Assembly: GCA_023432855.1 (NCBI GenBank)
Contig: JAEZEZ010000007.1
Span: 47,627-111,626 of the forward strand
Reading direction: 5' to 3'
Source of the DNA: Pseudomonadota bacterium
Lineage (GTDB): Bacteria > Pseudomonadota > Alphaproteobacteria > Caulobacterales > Caulobacteraceae
DNA: 64,000 nucleotides
The notes beneath the pieces are model-generated. The model saw only the letters and a list, made by a program, of their open reading frames with translations, had not been told where the DNA came from and ran no database searches. The position numbers and the translations under genes are program-made. Shown one piece after another: positions 33,483 to 42,357 of the stretch (position 1 is its first letter; each line of letters opens with the position of its first letter).

Positions 33483-34616
33483 TCAGTACGCTCCCAGGCG
33501 GGCGATGCGGTCGGCGTGGAAGTTGGCGTCGCCGAACAGTTCCTGTCCGACCCGCGCGCGTTTCATGAACAGGCCGATGTCGACCTCGTCGGTCATGCCG
33601 ATGCCGCCGTGCATCTGGACCGCTTCCTGCACCGCCAGCGTCGCGGTCGCGCCGGCGCGAGCCTTGGCGACCGAAACGTAAGGCGCCGCGGCGGCCGGAC
33701 TTTCATCCAGCATCTGCAGCGCCTTGAGCACGGCGGAGCGGGTGATCTCCAGTTCGGAGTAGAGGTGCGCGGCCCGGTGCTGCAGGGCCTGAAACTCGCC
33801 GATCAGCTTGCCGAACTGCCTGCGCTCCTTGAGGTAGGAGACGGTGCGCTCGAAGGCCTCGCCGCCGACGCCGGTCAACTCCGCCGCCACCGCGGCGCGG
33901 CCGGTGTTCAGCACCCCCTCCAGCAGGCCCCAGCCGCCGTCCACCTCGCCCAGCACCGCGTCGGCGTCGACCTCGACGCCCTCGAACGTGATGCGCGCGG
34001 CGTTGTGCGCGTCGACCATCACCGTGCGCTCGATGGCGATCCCCCGGGCCGTCGGATCGACCACGAACAGGGTCAGGCCGTCGCGCTCGCCAGGCGCCCC
34101 GGCGGTCCGCGCCGCCACGATCAGCCGGTCAGCCACGTGGCCGTCGACCACGAAGCCCTTGGCGCCGTCGAGCCGGAAGCCGTTGCCAGAGCGCTCAGCC
34201 GTCATCGCCGTCCTGTGCGGCGCGTGCTTGGCGCCCTCGTCGACCGCCAGCGCCGTGATCAGCTCGCCCGCCACGATGCGTGGGATGAGCTCCTCCTGGC
34301 GATCCTCGCTCGCTGCCTTCAGCGCGCTGACGCCCAGCACCGCCGTCGACAGGAAGGGCGAGGGAAGCAGGGTCCGCCCGATCTCCTCCATCACCACGCC
34401 CGCCTCGACGTGGCCCAGCCCCAGGCCGCCGAACGCCTCCGGCGCCAGAACGCCGGTGAAACCCATCTCGGCGAAGGCCTTCCACAGGTCGCGCGAGAAC
34501 CCCTTCTCGTCACGTGTGTCGCGCACCCGGCGCAGTTCCTTGACGCCGTATTCCGCCAGGAAGCCGCGCGCGGACTCCTGCAGCATCGCCTGTTCGTCGG
34601 TGAGGATGAGGGCCAC
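33483..34616 (-). CDS. Acyl-CoA dehydrogenase (short FadE-like subunit type)
   Basis: 377 residues beginning with a GTG (ALILTDEQAMLQESARGFLAE). ACAD fold: helical N-domain, central beta-domain (DGAKGFVVDGHVADRLIVAAR) and C-terminal helices with YLKERRQFGKLIGEFQALQHRAA and QMHGGIGMTDEVD. Its tight pairing (2 nt) with the next ACAD gene suggests they may form a heteromeric alpha2-beta2 dehydrogenase, as in steroid-degrading actinobacteria; this is inference. Confidence 0.92.
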   Translation of the reverse strand: MALILTDEQAMLQESARGFLAEYGVKELRRVRDTRDEKGFSRDLWKAFAEMGFTGVLAPEAFGGLGLGHVEAGVVMEEIGRTLLPSPFLSTAVLGVSALKAASEDRQEELIPRIVAGELITALAVDEGAKHAPHRTAMTAERSGNGFRLDGAKGFVVDGHVADRLIVAARTAGAPGERDGLTLFVVDPTARGIAIERTVMVDAHNAARITFEGVEVDADAVLGEVDGGWGLLEGVLNTGRAAVAAELTGVGGEAFERTVSYLKERRQFGKLIGEFQALQHRAAHLYSELEITRSAVLKALQMLDESPAAAAPYVSVAKARAGATATLAVQEAVQMHGGIGMTDEVDIGLFMKRARVGQELFGDANFHADRIARLGAY

Positions 34617-34618
34617 GG

Positions 34619-35800
34619 TCAGGCTCCCGGCAGTTCAAGGATGCGCTTGGCGATGATGTTGAGCTGCACCTCGCTGGTGCCGCCCTCGATGGAATTGGCC
34701 TTGGTGCGCAGCCAGGACCGCGCGTCGTCGCCATTGCGCGACCGCTCGCTTTCCCACTCCAGCGCATCGGCGCCGCCCGCCGCCATGATCAGCTCATAGC
34801 GGCGCTTGTTCAGCTCGGTGCCGTAGTACTTCAGCATGGACGCCGCCGCCGGGTTGCCCTGGCCGCGCTTCATCATGTCGCCGGCCCGCTCCATGGTCAG
34901 GCGGAAGGCCATGGCGTCGATGTCGAAGCGGGCGATGTCGGCGCGCAGCATCGGGTCGGCCAGCATGTCGCCTTCATGCCCGACCGAATTGGCGGCGATC
35001 TGGCCCAGCGGGCGATAGCCGCCCACCTCGCCCATGGCCCCGATCATGGTCCGCTCGTGCTGCAGCAGGTACTTGGCCACGTCCCAGCCGCGGTTCAGCT
35101 CGCCGACCAGGTTCTCCTTCTCGACCCGCACGTCGTCGAAGAAGGTCTCGCAGAAGGGCGACTTGCCGCTGATCAGCACGATGGGCTTGGTGGTCACCCC
35201 GGGCGTCGCCATGTCGAACAGGACGAAGGAGATGCCCAGGTGCTTGGGCGCATCCGGGTCGGTGCGCACCAGACAGAAGATCCAGTCCGACTTGTCGGCG
35301 TAGGAGGTCCACACCTTCTGGCCGTTGACGATCCAGTGGTCGCCGCGGTCCTCGGCCCGGGTCTGCAGGCTGGCCAGGTCGGAGCCCGCGCCGGGCTCGG
35401 AATAGCCTTGGCACCAGCGGATCTCGCCGCGCGCGATCTCGGGCAGGAAGCGCTTCTTCTGCGCCTCGGTCCCGTACTTCAGCAGCGCCGGGCCCAGCAT
35501 CCAGATGCCGAAGCTGTCGAGCGGCGAGCGGGCGTTTATGCGCCGCATCTCCTCACGCAGCACCTTGGCCTCGTCGCGGCTCAGACCGCCGCCGCCGTAG
35601 TCCTTCGGCCACTCCGGCACGGTCCAGCCGCGTTCGGCCATGCGTTCCAGCCAGACCCGCTGCGCGTCATTCTTGAACGTCCAGTTTCGCCCGCCCCAGC
35701 AGCGATCCTCCATGTCCGCCAGCGGCTCGCGCATCTCCGCCGGGCAGTTCGCCTCCAGCCAGGCGCGCGTCTCCGCGCGGAAGGTATCGAGATCGGCCAT
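34619..35800 (-). CDS. Acyl-CoA dehydrogenase
   Basis: 393 residues, full-length ACAD: RWCQGYSEPGAGSDLASLQTRAE and NGQKVWTSYADKSDWIF form the FAD/substrate pocket, and a C-terminal NSIEGGTSEVQLNIIAKRIL binds FAD. First gene of a four-gene minus-strand operon: ACAD, ACAD, ligase, SnoaL-like. It oxidises acyl-CoA to the enoyl-CoA; chain specificity unknown. Confidence 0.94.
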   Translation of the reverse strand: MADLDTFRAETRAWLEANCPAEMREPLADMEDRCWGGRNWTFKNDAQRVWLERMAERGWTVPEWPKDYGGGGLSRDEAKVLREEMRRINARSPLDSFGIWMLGPALLKYGTEAQKKRFLPEIARGEIRWCQGYSEPGAGSDLASLQTRAEDRGDHWIVNGQKVWTSYADKSDWIFCLVRTDPDAPKHLGISFVLFDMATPGVTTKPIVLISGKSPFCETFFDDVRVEKENLVGELNRGWDVAKYLLQHERTMIGAMGEVGGYRPLGQIAANSVGHEGDMLADPMLRADIARFDIDAMAFRLTMERAGDMMKRGQGNPAAASMLKYYGTELNKRRYELIMAAGGADALEWESERSRNGDDARSWLRTKANSIEGGTSEVQLNIIAKRILELPGA

Positions 35801-35926
35801 GGTCGAACTCCGGGGGTTGCCTCGTCAGATTTCTTATCGGTGTTCAGAAGCCTGTCCAGTTGCCGCAGGGGAAGGAGGCTCGTCCCGATCGGTGGGCGGG
35901 GGCACGCTCTCCACCATTCTTACGGG

Positions 35927-36064
35927 CCGTCATCCCGGCCGCAGGCGCGACAGCGCCGGAGAGCCGGGACCCAGCAGCTCCAACGTTGACGCTGCAATTC
36001 GCCTTCATTGAGGGCGCGCTTGCTGGGTCCCGGATATTCGCTCACGCGAATTCCGGGATGACGG
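35927..36064. repeat. Long imperfect palindromic intergenic element
   Basis: The 311-nt gap 35801-36111 has no gene. Within it, outer arms CCGTCATCCCGG (35927-) and CCGGGATGACGG (-36064) and inner arms CCGGGACCCAGCA / TGCTGGGTCCCGG form a large cruciform-like structure. The motif resembles the dispersed palindromes (GTCATCCCGG type) found between genes in many alphaproteobacteria. Only one copy was seen in this window. Confidence 0.75.
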
Positions 36065-36111
36065 CAGTTTGGAAAGCCCGCAGGCTTCAGCGCCCACCGT
36101 CACTGCGTTGC

Positions 36112-36564
36112 TCACCCTCGAATGATCGCCAAGGCGTACCCGGCCAGCGCGAGGCCGCCCTGGAGGACGCGCATCAACTGCTGCATCGCGTAGTCTTTCA
36201 GAACGCGGCGAGCGTCAGGTCCGGCCTTCAAGAGCATGAGGCGGCGGACACCTGGCGTGATCCGAAGGGTGCTGACGAAGCAGAGCAGCAAGGCCGCCAT
36301 CGCGAGAAACCAGGGATAGTCGCGGCGCAGGTTCCATGACCAGTCCTGGGCCAGACCCCACCCCAGCAGGCCAAGAACTGCAGCCGCGAAGGCAAGACCT
36401 CTCTGGAAGGCCAGACTGCGCCTGAACGTCCCCAGCCACTGCTCCAGGCACTGACCCTGCTCAGCCCTAAGTGCGCCGGGACGCTCTACTGCGTGAGCGT
36501 ACAGAGCGGCCCCCACGAACACGGCGGTCGCAATCAGGGCTAGTTGACCGGCCAGGGCAGCCAT
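36112..36564 (-). CDS. DUF1772-like integral membrane protein
   Basis: 150 residues with four hydrophobic helices: LIATAVFVGAALYAHAVERPG near the N-terminus, GLAFAAAVLGLLGWGLA, FLAMAALLLCFVST and GGLALAGYALA. The order helix, AVERPG, then an FRRSLAFQRGLA segment and TP.RRL resembles the DUF1772/anthrone-oxygenase-like family. Function unknown. The ATG at 36564 overlaps the stop of the quinone oxidoreductase gene (TGATG), so it is coupled to it. Confidence 0.7.
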   Translation of the reverse strand: MAALAGQLALIATAVFVGAALYAHAVERPGALRAEQGQCLEQWLGTFRRSLAFQRGLAFAAAVLGLLGWGLAQDWSWNLRRDYPWFLAMAALLLCFVSTLRITPGVRRLMLLKAGPDARRVLKDYAMQQLMRVLQGGLALAGYALAIIRG

Positions 36565-37562
36565 CACCCCACCGTCACCACGACCTTGCCCATCGCTTCG
36601 CGGGCGGCGAGGCGGGCGATGGCTTCCCCGCCCTGATGCAGGGGGAAGACCTCGCTGATCTCGGGCCGGATCTTGCCCTTCGCCCACAGGCCCAGCAGCT
36701 CCACGAGATTGGCCTCGTTCCTGGCGGGCTCGCGGGCGGCGAAGGCGCCCCAGAACACGCCGACGATCTGGCAGGACTTGAGCAGGGTGAGGTTGAGCGG
36801 AATGGACGGAATGCCGGCCGGGAAGCCGACCACCAGGTAGCGCCCTTCCCAGGCGACGGCGCGCAGGGCGGCCTCGGCATAGGCGCCGCCCACGGGGTCA
36901 TAGACCACGTTGGCCCCGTCCGGGCCGCAGGCCTGCTTGAACAGTCCCGAGAGCGCCTTCGAGCCTTCCTTGTCGAAGGGGCCGCGGGGATAGATCACCG
37001 TCTCGTCGGCGCCGTGGGCCCGGGCCATCTCGGCCTTCTCCTCCGAGGACACCGCGGCGACCACGCGGGCGCCCATGGCCTTGCCCAGCTCCACCGCCGC
37101 CAGGCCCACGCCGCCGGCCGCGCCCAGCACCAGCAGGGTCTCGCCGGCCTGGAGCTTCGCGCGGTCCTTCAGGGCGTGGATCGACGTGCCGTAGGTCATG
37201 ACGAAGGCGGCGGCCGTCTCGAACGCCATGTTGTCCGGGACCGGGATGCAGTGGCCGGCGGGGACCCGCACCTTCTCGGCCATGCCGCCCCAGCCGGTCA
37301 TCGCCAGCACCCGGTCGCCGGGCTTCACGTTGGTCACGCCTTCGCCGACGCTGTCGACCACGCCGGCGATCTCGCCCCCCGGCGCGAACGGACGCTCGGG
37401 CTTGAACTGGTAGAGGTCCTGCACGATCAGCACGTCGGGGAAGTTCACCCCCACCGCCTTCACGGCCACCACCACCTCGTTGCGGCCCGCCACGGGTTCG
37501 GGAATGTCCTCAATCACCAGGGTCTCGGGTCCCCCGACCGCCTTGCTCAGAAGCGCCTTCAT
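36564..37562 (-). CDS. NADPH:quinone oxidoreductase family (zinc-free MDR)
   Basis: 332 residues. The N-terminal GroES-like domain contains AVGVNFPDVLIVQDLYQ and GGEIAGVVDSVGEGV; the Rossmann domain has LVLGAAGGVGLAAVELGKAMG (~142). No structural or catalytic zinc cysteines are visible, as in QOR-type MDRs. It reduces quinones or enoyl substrates with NADPH. GAGGAG lies upstream of the ATG at 37562. It diverges from the SDR/MaoC pair. Confidence 0.92.
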   Translation of the reverse strand: MKALLSKAVGGPETLVIEDIPEPVAGRNEVVVAVKAVGVNFPDVLIVQDLYQFKPERPFAPGGEIAGVVDSVGEGVTNVKPGDRVLAMTGWGGMAEKVRVPAGHCIPVPDNMAFETAAAFVMTYGTSIHALKDRAKLQAGETLLVLGAAGGVGLAAVELGKAMGARVVAAVSSEEKAEMARAHGADETVIYPRGPFDKEGSKALSGLFKQACGPDGANVVYDPVGGAYAEAALRAVAWEGRYLVVGFPAGIPSIPLNLTLLKSCQIVGVFWGAFAAREPARNEANLVELLGLWAKGKIRPEISEVFPLHQGGEAIARLAAREAMGKVVVTVG

Positions 37563-37658
37563 CCTTGTTCTCCTCGTGGCGAAAACCGCTTCCGGCGGCG
37601 ACGCGGCGACGCTAGACCATCGCGATAGCGAATTGAAACCCACTGACGGAGGGACGGC

Positions 37659-38579
37659 GTGACGATCAGGTTCGACGGACGGGTGGCCATTGTGACGGGC
37701 GCCGGCAACGGGCTGGGGCGCGAGCACGCCCTGGCGCTGGCGGCGCGCGGGGCCAAGGTGGTGGTCAACGACCTGGGCGGCGCCCGGGACGGGACGGGCG
37801 CCTCGCTCTCCGCCGCCGAAACCGTGGTCGAGGAGATCCGCGCCGCCGGCGGCGAGGCCATGGCCAACGGCGCCTCGGTGACCGACTTCGCCGCCGTCCA
37901 GGCCATGGTCGAAGAGGCCAGGGCGAAGTGGGGCCGGGTCGACATCCTGGTCAACAACGCCGGCGTGCTGCGCGACAAGACCTTCGCCAAGATGGATCTC
38001 GACGACTTCCGCTTTGTCATGGAAGTCCACCTGATGGGTTCGGTGAACTGCACCAAGGCGGTGTGGGAGACCATGCGCGAGCAGAACTACGGCCGCGTCC
38101 TGATGACGACCTCGTCGTCGGGCCTGTTCGGCAACTTCGGCCAGTCCAACTACGGGGCGGCCAAGATGGCCGTGGTCGGCCTGATGCAGACCCTGTCGCT
38201 GGAAGGCGCCAAGAACGACATCCGGGTGAACTGCCTGGCGCCCACGGCGGCCACTCGCATGACCGAGGACCTGGGCGCGCGCCTCGACCTCGATACCCTC
38301 AAGCCCGAGCTCGTGACGCCTGGCGTGCTGTATCTGGTCAGCGAGGACGCCCCGACGCGCGCCATCCTCAACGCCGGCGCTGGCGGCTTCGAGCGCACCT
38401 ACATCGCCTACACCCAGGGCATCTACATCGGCGACCGCGAGGACGCCGCCGAACAGGTCGCTGCCCGCTGGGAGGAGATTTCCGACCGACGGGACGAGAT
38501 CGTGCCGGACAGCGGCGGGGCCCAGGGCCTCAACGAGATGACCAAGGCCGCCAACGCCCATGCGCAGGAGCAAGGCTGA
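37659..38579 (+). CDS. SDR-family 3-hydroxyacyl-CoA dehydrogenase (HSD17B4/MFE-2-like)
   Basis: 306 residues: NAD(P) motif VTGAGNGLGREHALALA (~12), VNNAGVLRDKTFAKM, the catalytic Ser/Tyr/Lys in TTSSSGLFGNFGQSNYGAAKM (~147-168) and a C-terminal extension. This matches the dehydrogenase part of peroxisomal multifunctional enzyme 2. The start is a GTG with GGAGGG 6 nt upstream. It is coupled to a MaoC hydratase, together giving hydration and oxidation of enoyl-CoA. Confidence 0.93.
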   Translation: MTIRFDGRVAIVTGAGNGLGREHALALAARGAKVVVNDLGGARDGTGASLSAAETVVEEIRAAGGEAMANGASVTDFAAVQAMVEEARAKWGRVDILVNNAGVLRDKTFAKMDLDDFRFVMEVHLMGSVNCTKAVWETMREQNYGRVLMTTSSSGLFGNFGQSNYGAAKMAVVGLMQTLSLEGAKNDIRVNCLAPTAATRMTEDLGARLDLDTLKPELVTPGVLYLVSEDAPTRAILNAGAGGFERTYIAYTQGIYIGDREDAAEQVAARWEEISDRRDEIVPDSGGAQGLNEMTKAANAHAQEQG

Positions 38580-39025
38580 TGAAGACCGTCCGGTTCGAGG
38601 ACCTGAAGTCCATCGTCGGCTGGGAACTTGGCCCGTCCGAGTGGATCGAGGTCACCCAGGACATGATCGACCGCTTCGCCGACGTGACCCGCGACCACCA
38701 GTGGATCCACGTCGACATCGAGCGGGCGAAGCGCGAGATGGGCGGCACCATCGCCCATGGCTTCCTGACCGTCAGCCTGATGCCCGTCATGGCCTACGGC
38801 CTGCTGGAGATCGAAGGCGTCACCCGCGCCATCAACTACGGCTTCGACAAGCTGCGCTTCACCAACGTGGTGCGCCCCGGCCAGAGCATCCGCCTGCGGC
38901 AGAAGGTGCTCGAGGTCGAAGAGAAGTCCGGCGGCGTCTCGATCAAGCGCGAAAGCGTCGTGGAGATCGACGGTGAGGAACGCCCGGCGCTGATCAGCGA
39001 GTGGATCGGGGTGGTTTACGGGTAG
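38579..39025 (+). CDS. MaoC-like (R)-specific enoyl-CoA hydratase
   Basis: 148 residues of hot-dog fold with the hydratase-2 motif: QDMIDRFADVTRDHQWIHVDIERAK, where the Asp and His are catalytic, followed by GGTIAHGFLTVSLMPVM. Hydrates trans-2-enoyl-CoA to the (R)-3-hydroxyacyl-CoA. The ATG overlaps the SDR stop (TGATG). Confidence 0.94.
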   Translation: MKTVRFEDLKSIVGWELGPSEWIEVTQDMIDRFADVTRDHQWIHVDIERAKREMGGTIAHGFLTVSLMPVMAYGLLEIEGVTRAINYGFDKLRFTNVVRPGQSIRLRQKVLEVEEKSGGVSIKRESVVEIDGEERPALISEWIGVVYG

Positions 39026-39040
39026 GGCGTGGCGCCACGA

Positions 39041-39127
39041 CCTCGTCCTTCGACAAGCTCAGGATGAGGTCGAATAGATGGGCGCGCCTTCAAACTAGCC
39101 TCATCCTGAGCCTGTCGAAGGACGAGG
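39041..39127. repeat. REP-like inverted repeat, copy 2
   Basis: Arms 39041-39069 and 39099-39127 (29 nt each, spacer 29 nt). The left arm is identical to copy 1 at 24929 and the right arm differs from copy 1 at one base. It lies between the convergent MaoC gene and the kinase-fold gene and could serve as a terminator or mRNA-end stabiliser. Confidence 0.9.
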
Positions 39128-39139
39128 CGGGCCCGCTAC

Positions 39140-40210
39140 CTACGCCCCCGCCTTCACCGCGAAGCGCCAGCCGGCCTCCGCCAGCGGGCGGTTCAGCTTC
39201 GCCATGGCCACCGCGTGGGCGCTCGCCGCCGTGCCGTCGCGCACGCGCCCGGCGATGCCCTGGATGATGCCGGCCATGCGAAACAGGTTGTAGCTGAAGT
39301 ACCAGTCGAGGTTCTCCAGACCCTCGCGCCCCGTCAGCTCGCAATAGAGCGCGGCGGTCTCTTCGATGGAGGGAATGCCCAGCGCTTCCAGGTCCAGCCC
39401 GGCCAGGCCCGCCCGGCCGTCCGCCGACGGCATGTTCCAGTTCATCAGGAAGTAGGTGAAGTCGGCCAGCGGGTCGCCCAGCGTCGACAGCTCCCAGTCT
39501 AGCACCGCCCCCACCTCGGCCCGGTCGGCGCGGAAGATCATGTTGTCGATGCGGTAGTCGCCATGCACCACCGAGACGCGCTCCTGCTCGGGCGTGGTCT
39601 GCGGCAGCCAGGTGATCAGCCGCTCCATCTCCTCGATGTGCTCGGTCTCCGAGGCTCGGTACTGCTTGGTCCAGCGCTGGATCTGGCGCTCGAAGTAGTT
39701 GCCGGGCTTGCCGTAGTCGCCAAGGCCGATCGCCTCGGGCTCGTAGTTGTGCAGCTGGGCCAGGGTGCGGACCATGGCCTGGTAGATGGCGCGGCGCTCG
39801 TCCGGCGTCTTCTCCGGCAAGGAGCCGTTCCAGTAGACCGGCCCCTCCACCATGCCCATGACGTAGAACATGGCCCCGATCACGCCCGTGTCCTCGCACA
39901 GGCCCCAGGGTCGCGCGACCGGGAAGCCCTGGGCGTGCAGGGCCGAGATCACGCGGAACTCACGGTCCACGGCATGGGCGGAAGGCAGGAGATTCCCGAA
40001 CGGCTTGCGCCGAAGGACGTAGGATCGGGACGGCGTATCCAGCCGGTACGTCGGGTTCGACTGCCCGCCCTTGAACTGGCTGACGCTCAGCGGGCCTTCG
40101 AAGCCTTCGACGTTGGCGGCCATCCAGTCGGCGAGCCGTCCCTCGTCGATGCGGTGCCGCTCCTCGACGGGCTTTACGCCCTCGAAGCGCCCGGGCTCGC
40201 CCGCGGTCAC
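39140..40210 (-). CDS. Phosphotransferase (APH-fold) of the ACAD10/11 kinase-domain type
   Basis: 356 residues. The kinase-like fold shows the P-loop-like region QFKGGQSNPTYRL, RRKPFGNLLPSAHAVDREFRV, catalytic VVHGDYRIDNMIF (~211-223) and metal-binding VLDWELSTLGDPLADF. This family is fused or adjacent to acyl-CoA dehydrogenases in ACAD10/11-type proteins that process 4-hydroxyacyl-CoAs by phosphorylation. Here it is a separate protein whose GTG overlaps the adjacent ACAD stop (GTGA). Confidence 0.88.
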   Translation of the reverse strand: MTAGEPGRFEGVKPVEERHRIDEGRLADWMAANVEGFEGPLSVSQFKGGQSNPTYRLDTPSRSYVLRRKPFGNLLPSAHAVDREFRVISALHAQGFPVARPWGLCEDTGVIGAMFYVMGMVEGPVYWNGSLPEKTPDERRAIYQAMVRTLAQLHNYEPEAIGLGDYGKPGNYFERQIQRWTKQYRASETEHIEEMERLITWLPQTTPEQERVSVVHGDYRIDNMIFRADRAEVGAVLDWELSTLGDPLADFTYFLMNWNMPSADGRAGLAGLDLEALGIPSIEETAALYCELTGREGLENLDWYFSYNLFRMAGIIQGIAGRVRDGTAASAHAVAMAKLNRPLAEAGWRFAVKAGA

Positions 40211-41454
40211 CGCGCCGGCCGTTCGTTGGAGTAGCGCCTGTACTCGAGACGCGAGATGGCGCGGTTGTGGACCTCGTCGGGCCCGTCGGCCAGGCGCAGG
40301 GTGCGGATGCCGGCATAGGCCGAGGCCAGTCCGAAATCGTCCGACACGCCGCCGCCGCCGTGGGCCTGGATGGCGTCGTCGATCACCTTCAGCGCCATGC
40401 GCGGCGCCGCCACCTTGATCATGGCGATTTCCAGCTGGGCGGCCTTGTTGCCCACCTTGTCCATCATGTCGGCGGCCTTCAGGCACAGCAGGCGAGTCAT
40501 CTCGATGTCGGTGCGCGCGTCGGCCACGCGCTGTTCCCAAACCGAATGCTCGGCCAGCCGCTTGCCGAACGCCACGCGCGACTGCAGCCGGCGCACCATC
40601 GCTTCCAGCGCCGCCTCCGCCGCGCCGATGGTGCGCATGCAGTGGTGGATGCGGCCCGGCCCGAGACGGCCCTGGGCGATCTCGAATCCACGGCCCTCGC
40701 CCAGAAGCAGGTTGGAGGCGGGCACGCGGACGTCCTTCAGCACCACCTCGGCGTGGCCGTGCGGCGCATCGTCATAGCCGAATACCGGCAGCATGCGGAC
40801 GACCTCCACGCCTGGCGCGTCCAGGGGCACGAGGATCTGCGACTGTTGCTTGTGGCGTTCGGCGTCGGGGTCGGTCTTGCCCATGACGATGGCCACCTTG
40901 CAGCGGGGGTCGCCGACGCCCGAGGACCACCACTTGCGGCCGTTGATGACGTAGTCGTCGCCGTCCCGCTCGATGCGGGTCTCGATGTTGGTCGCATCGG
41001 ACGAAGCGACCTGGGGCTCGGTCATCAGGAAGGCCGAGCGGATTTCGCCGTTCAGCAGCGGGCGCATCCAGCGCTCCTTCTGCGCCGGCGTGCCGTAGCG
41101 GTGGAACACCTCCATGTTGCCGGTGTCGGGGGCGGAGCAGTTGAACACCTCCGAGGCCCAGGGCACGCGGCCCATCTCCTCGGCGCACAGGGCGTATTCC
41201 AGGTTCGTCAGTCCGGCGCCGTGGAAGTCGCCCTCGTCGTGCTCCTTCGACGGCGGCAGGAACAGGTTCCACAGGCCTTCGGCGCGCGCCTTCGGCTTCA
41301 GTTCCTCGATGATCGGAATGACCTGCCAGCGATCGGCGCCGAAGCCGGCCAGCTGGTCCTTGTAGGTCTGCTCGTTGGGTCGGACGTGCGCGTCAATGAA
41401 GGCGCGGACCCGGTCGCGCCAGTGGCGCTGGCGTTCGGAAAGGTCGAAGTCCAC
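40207..41454 (-). CDS. Acyl-CoA dehydrogenase (ACAD10/11-like)
   Basis: 415 residues starting with GTG (DFDLSERQRHWRDRVRAFIDAHV), GAGGAG upstream. Key segments: MTEPQVASSDATNIETRIE, NGRKWWSSGVGDPRCK, DDAIQAHGGGGVSDDFGLA and a C-terminal DGPDEVHNRAISRLEYRRY. The next gene encodes the APH-fold kinase normally fused to this ACAD in eukaryotes, so the pair probably handles 4-hydroxy fatty acyl-CoAs; the pathway is inferred by family. Confidence 0.93.
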   Translation of the reverse strand: MDFDLSERQRHWRDRVRAFIDAHVRPNEQTYKDQLAGFGADRWQVIPIIEELKPKARAEGLWNLFLPPSKEHDEGDFHGAGLTNLEYALCAEEMGRVPWASEVFNCSAPDTGNMEVFHRYGTPAQKERWMRPLLNGEIRSAFLMTEPQVASSDATNIETRIERDGDDYVINGRKWWSSGVGDPRCKVAIVMGKTDPDAERHKQQSQILVPLDAPGVEVVRMLPVFGYDDAPHGHAEVVLKDVRVPASNLLLGEGRGFEIAQGRLGPGRIHHCMRTIGAAEAALEAMVRRLQSRVAFGKRLAEHSVWEQRVADARTDIEMTRLLCLKAADMMDKVGNKAAQLEIAMIKVAAPRMALKVIDDAIQAHGGGGVSDDFGLASAYAGIRTLRLADGPDEVHNRAISRLEYRRYSNERPAR

Positions 41455-41469
41455 GGGATTCTCCTCGGA

Positions 41470-42288
41470 TCAGCGGGCGAGCGAACGCGCCTGGGACAGG
41501 GCGTCGCGGATGTTGCGGCGGAACTTGGCCATGCCGCCGATCCAGCGGTCGTGGCTCTGGGCCTTGTTGTTCACGTACTGGTGCACGCTCTCGTGCGGCA
41601 GGATGAGGAAGCGCTCCTCCTCCAGGCCCCGGATGGCGGCGTCGGCGATGTCCTCCGGCGTCAGGACGCCGTCCACGTCGGCGCCGGCGAAATTGCCGGC
41701 CCGCGCCATGCGGGTGTCCACGGCTTGCGGGCAGATGACGGACACCCGGATGCCGTCGTCACGATGGCTGATGGCCAGGCTTTCCGCGAAGCCCAGCGCC
41801 GCGTGCTTGGTGGTCGAATAGACGGCGCTTCCCACCTGGGTCAGCAGCCCGGCGGCCGAGACGGTGTTGACGAACCAGCCCTCGCCGCGGGCCTTGAACG
41901 CGGGGATCAGGGCCCGGGCGGCATAGACGTGGCTCATGACGTTCACCTTCCAGGCGCGGTCCCAGACGGGATCGGGCGAGGAGGCGGCGTTGTCGAGGTC
42001 CGGGTCGACGTCGGCGATGCCGGCGTTGGAGACGAAGACGTCGATCGGCCGGCCTGCCGCCTGTTCTGTGGCGGCGACCAGGGCTTCGATGTCGGTTTCC
42101 TTCGAGACGTCGCACCGGTGAGCCGAGGCGCGCGGCCCGATGGCCTCGGCGACCGCCTTTGCGCCGGCCTCGTCGAGGTCCGCCACCGCTACGTGAGCCG
42201 CGCCCTCGCTTGCGAACCGTTCGGCCAGCGCCTTGCCGATTCCGTTGGCGGCGCCGGTGACCGCCACGACCTTGCCTTCAACCTTCAC
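41470..42288 (-). CDS. SDR-family oxidoreductase
   Basis: 272 residues with VTGAANGIGKALAERFASEG (~9), VSNAGIADVDP and the catalytic pattern VSAAGLLTQVGSAVYSTTKHAALG (~148-170). Start GTG at 42288 with GGAG 7 nt upstream. The ACAD gene follows after 15 nt, so it heads that operon. Substrate unknown. Confidence 0.9.
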   Translation of the reverse strand: MKVEGKVVAVTGAANGIGKALAERFASEGAAHVAVADLDEAGAKAVAEAIGPRASAHRCDVSKETDIEALVAATEQAAGRPIDVFVSNAGIADVDPDLDNAASSPDPVWDRAWKVNVMSHVYAARALIPAFKARGEGWFVNTVSAAGLLTQVGSAVYSTTKHAALGFAESLAISHRDDGIRVSVICPQAVDTRMARAGNFAGADVDGVLTPEDIADAAIRGLEEERFLILPHESVHQYVNNKAQSHDRWIGGMAKFRRNIRDALSQARSLAR

Positions 42289-42357
42289 GCCGATCTCCGT
42301 TTCCAAAGCCGCTGGGTTCGTTAAAAGGACGCATACCGTCCGAAAGCGAGGTCCGCC

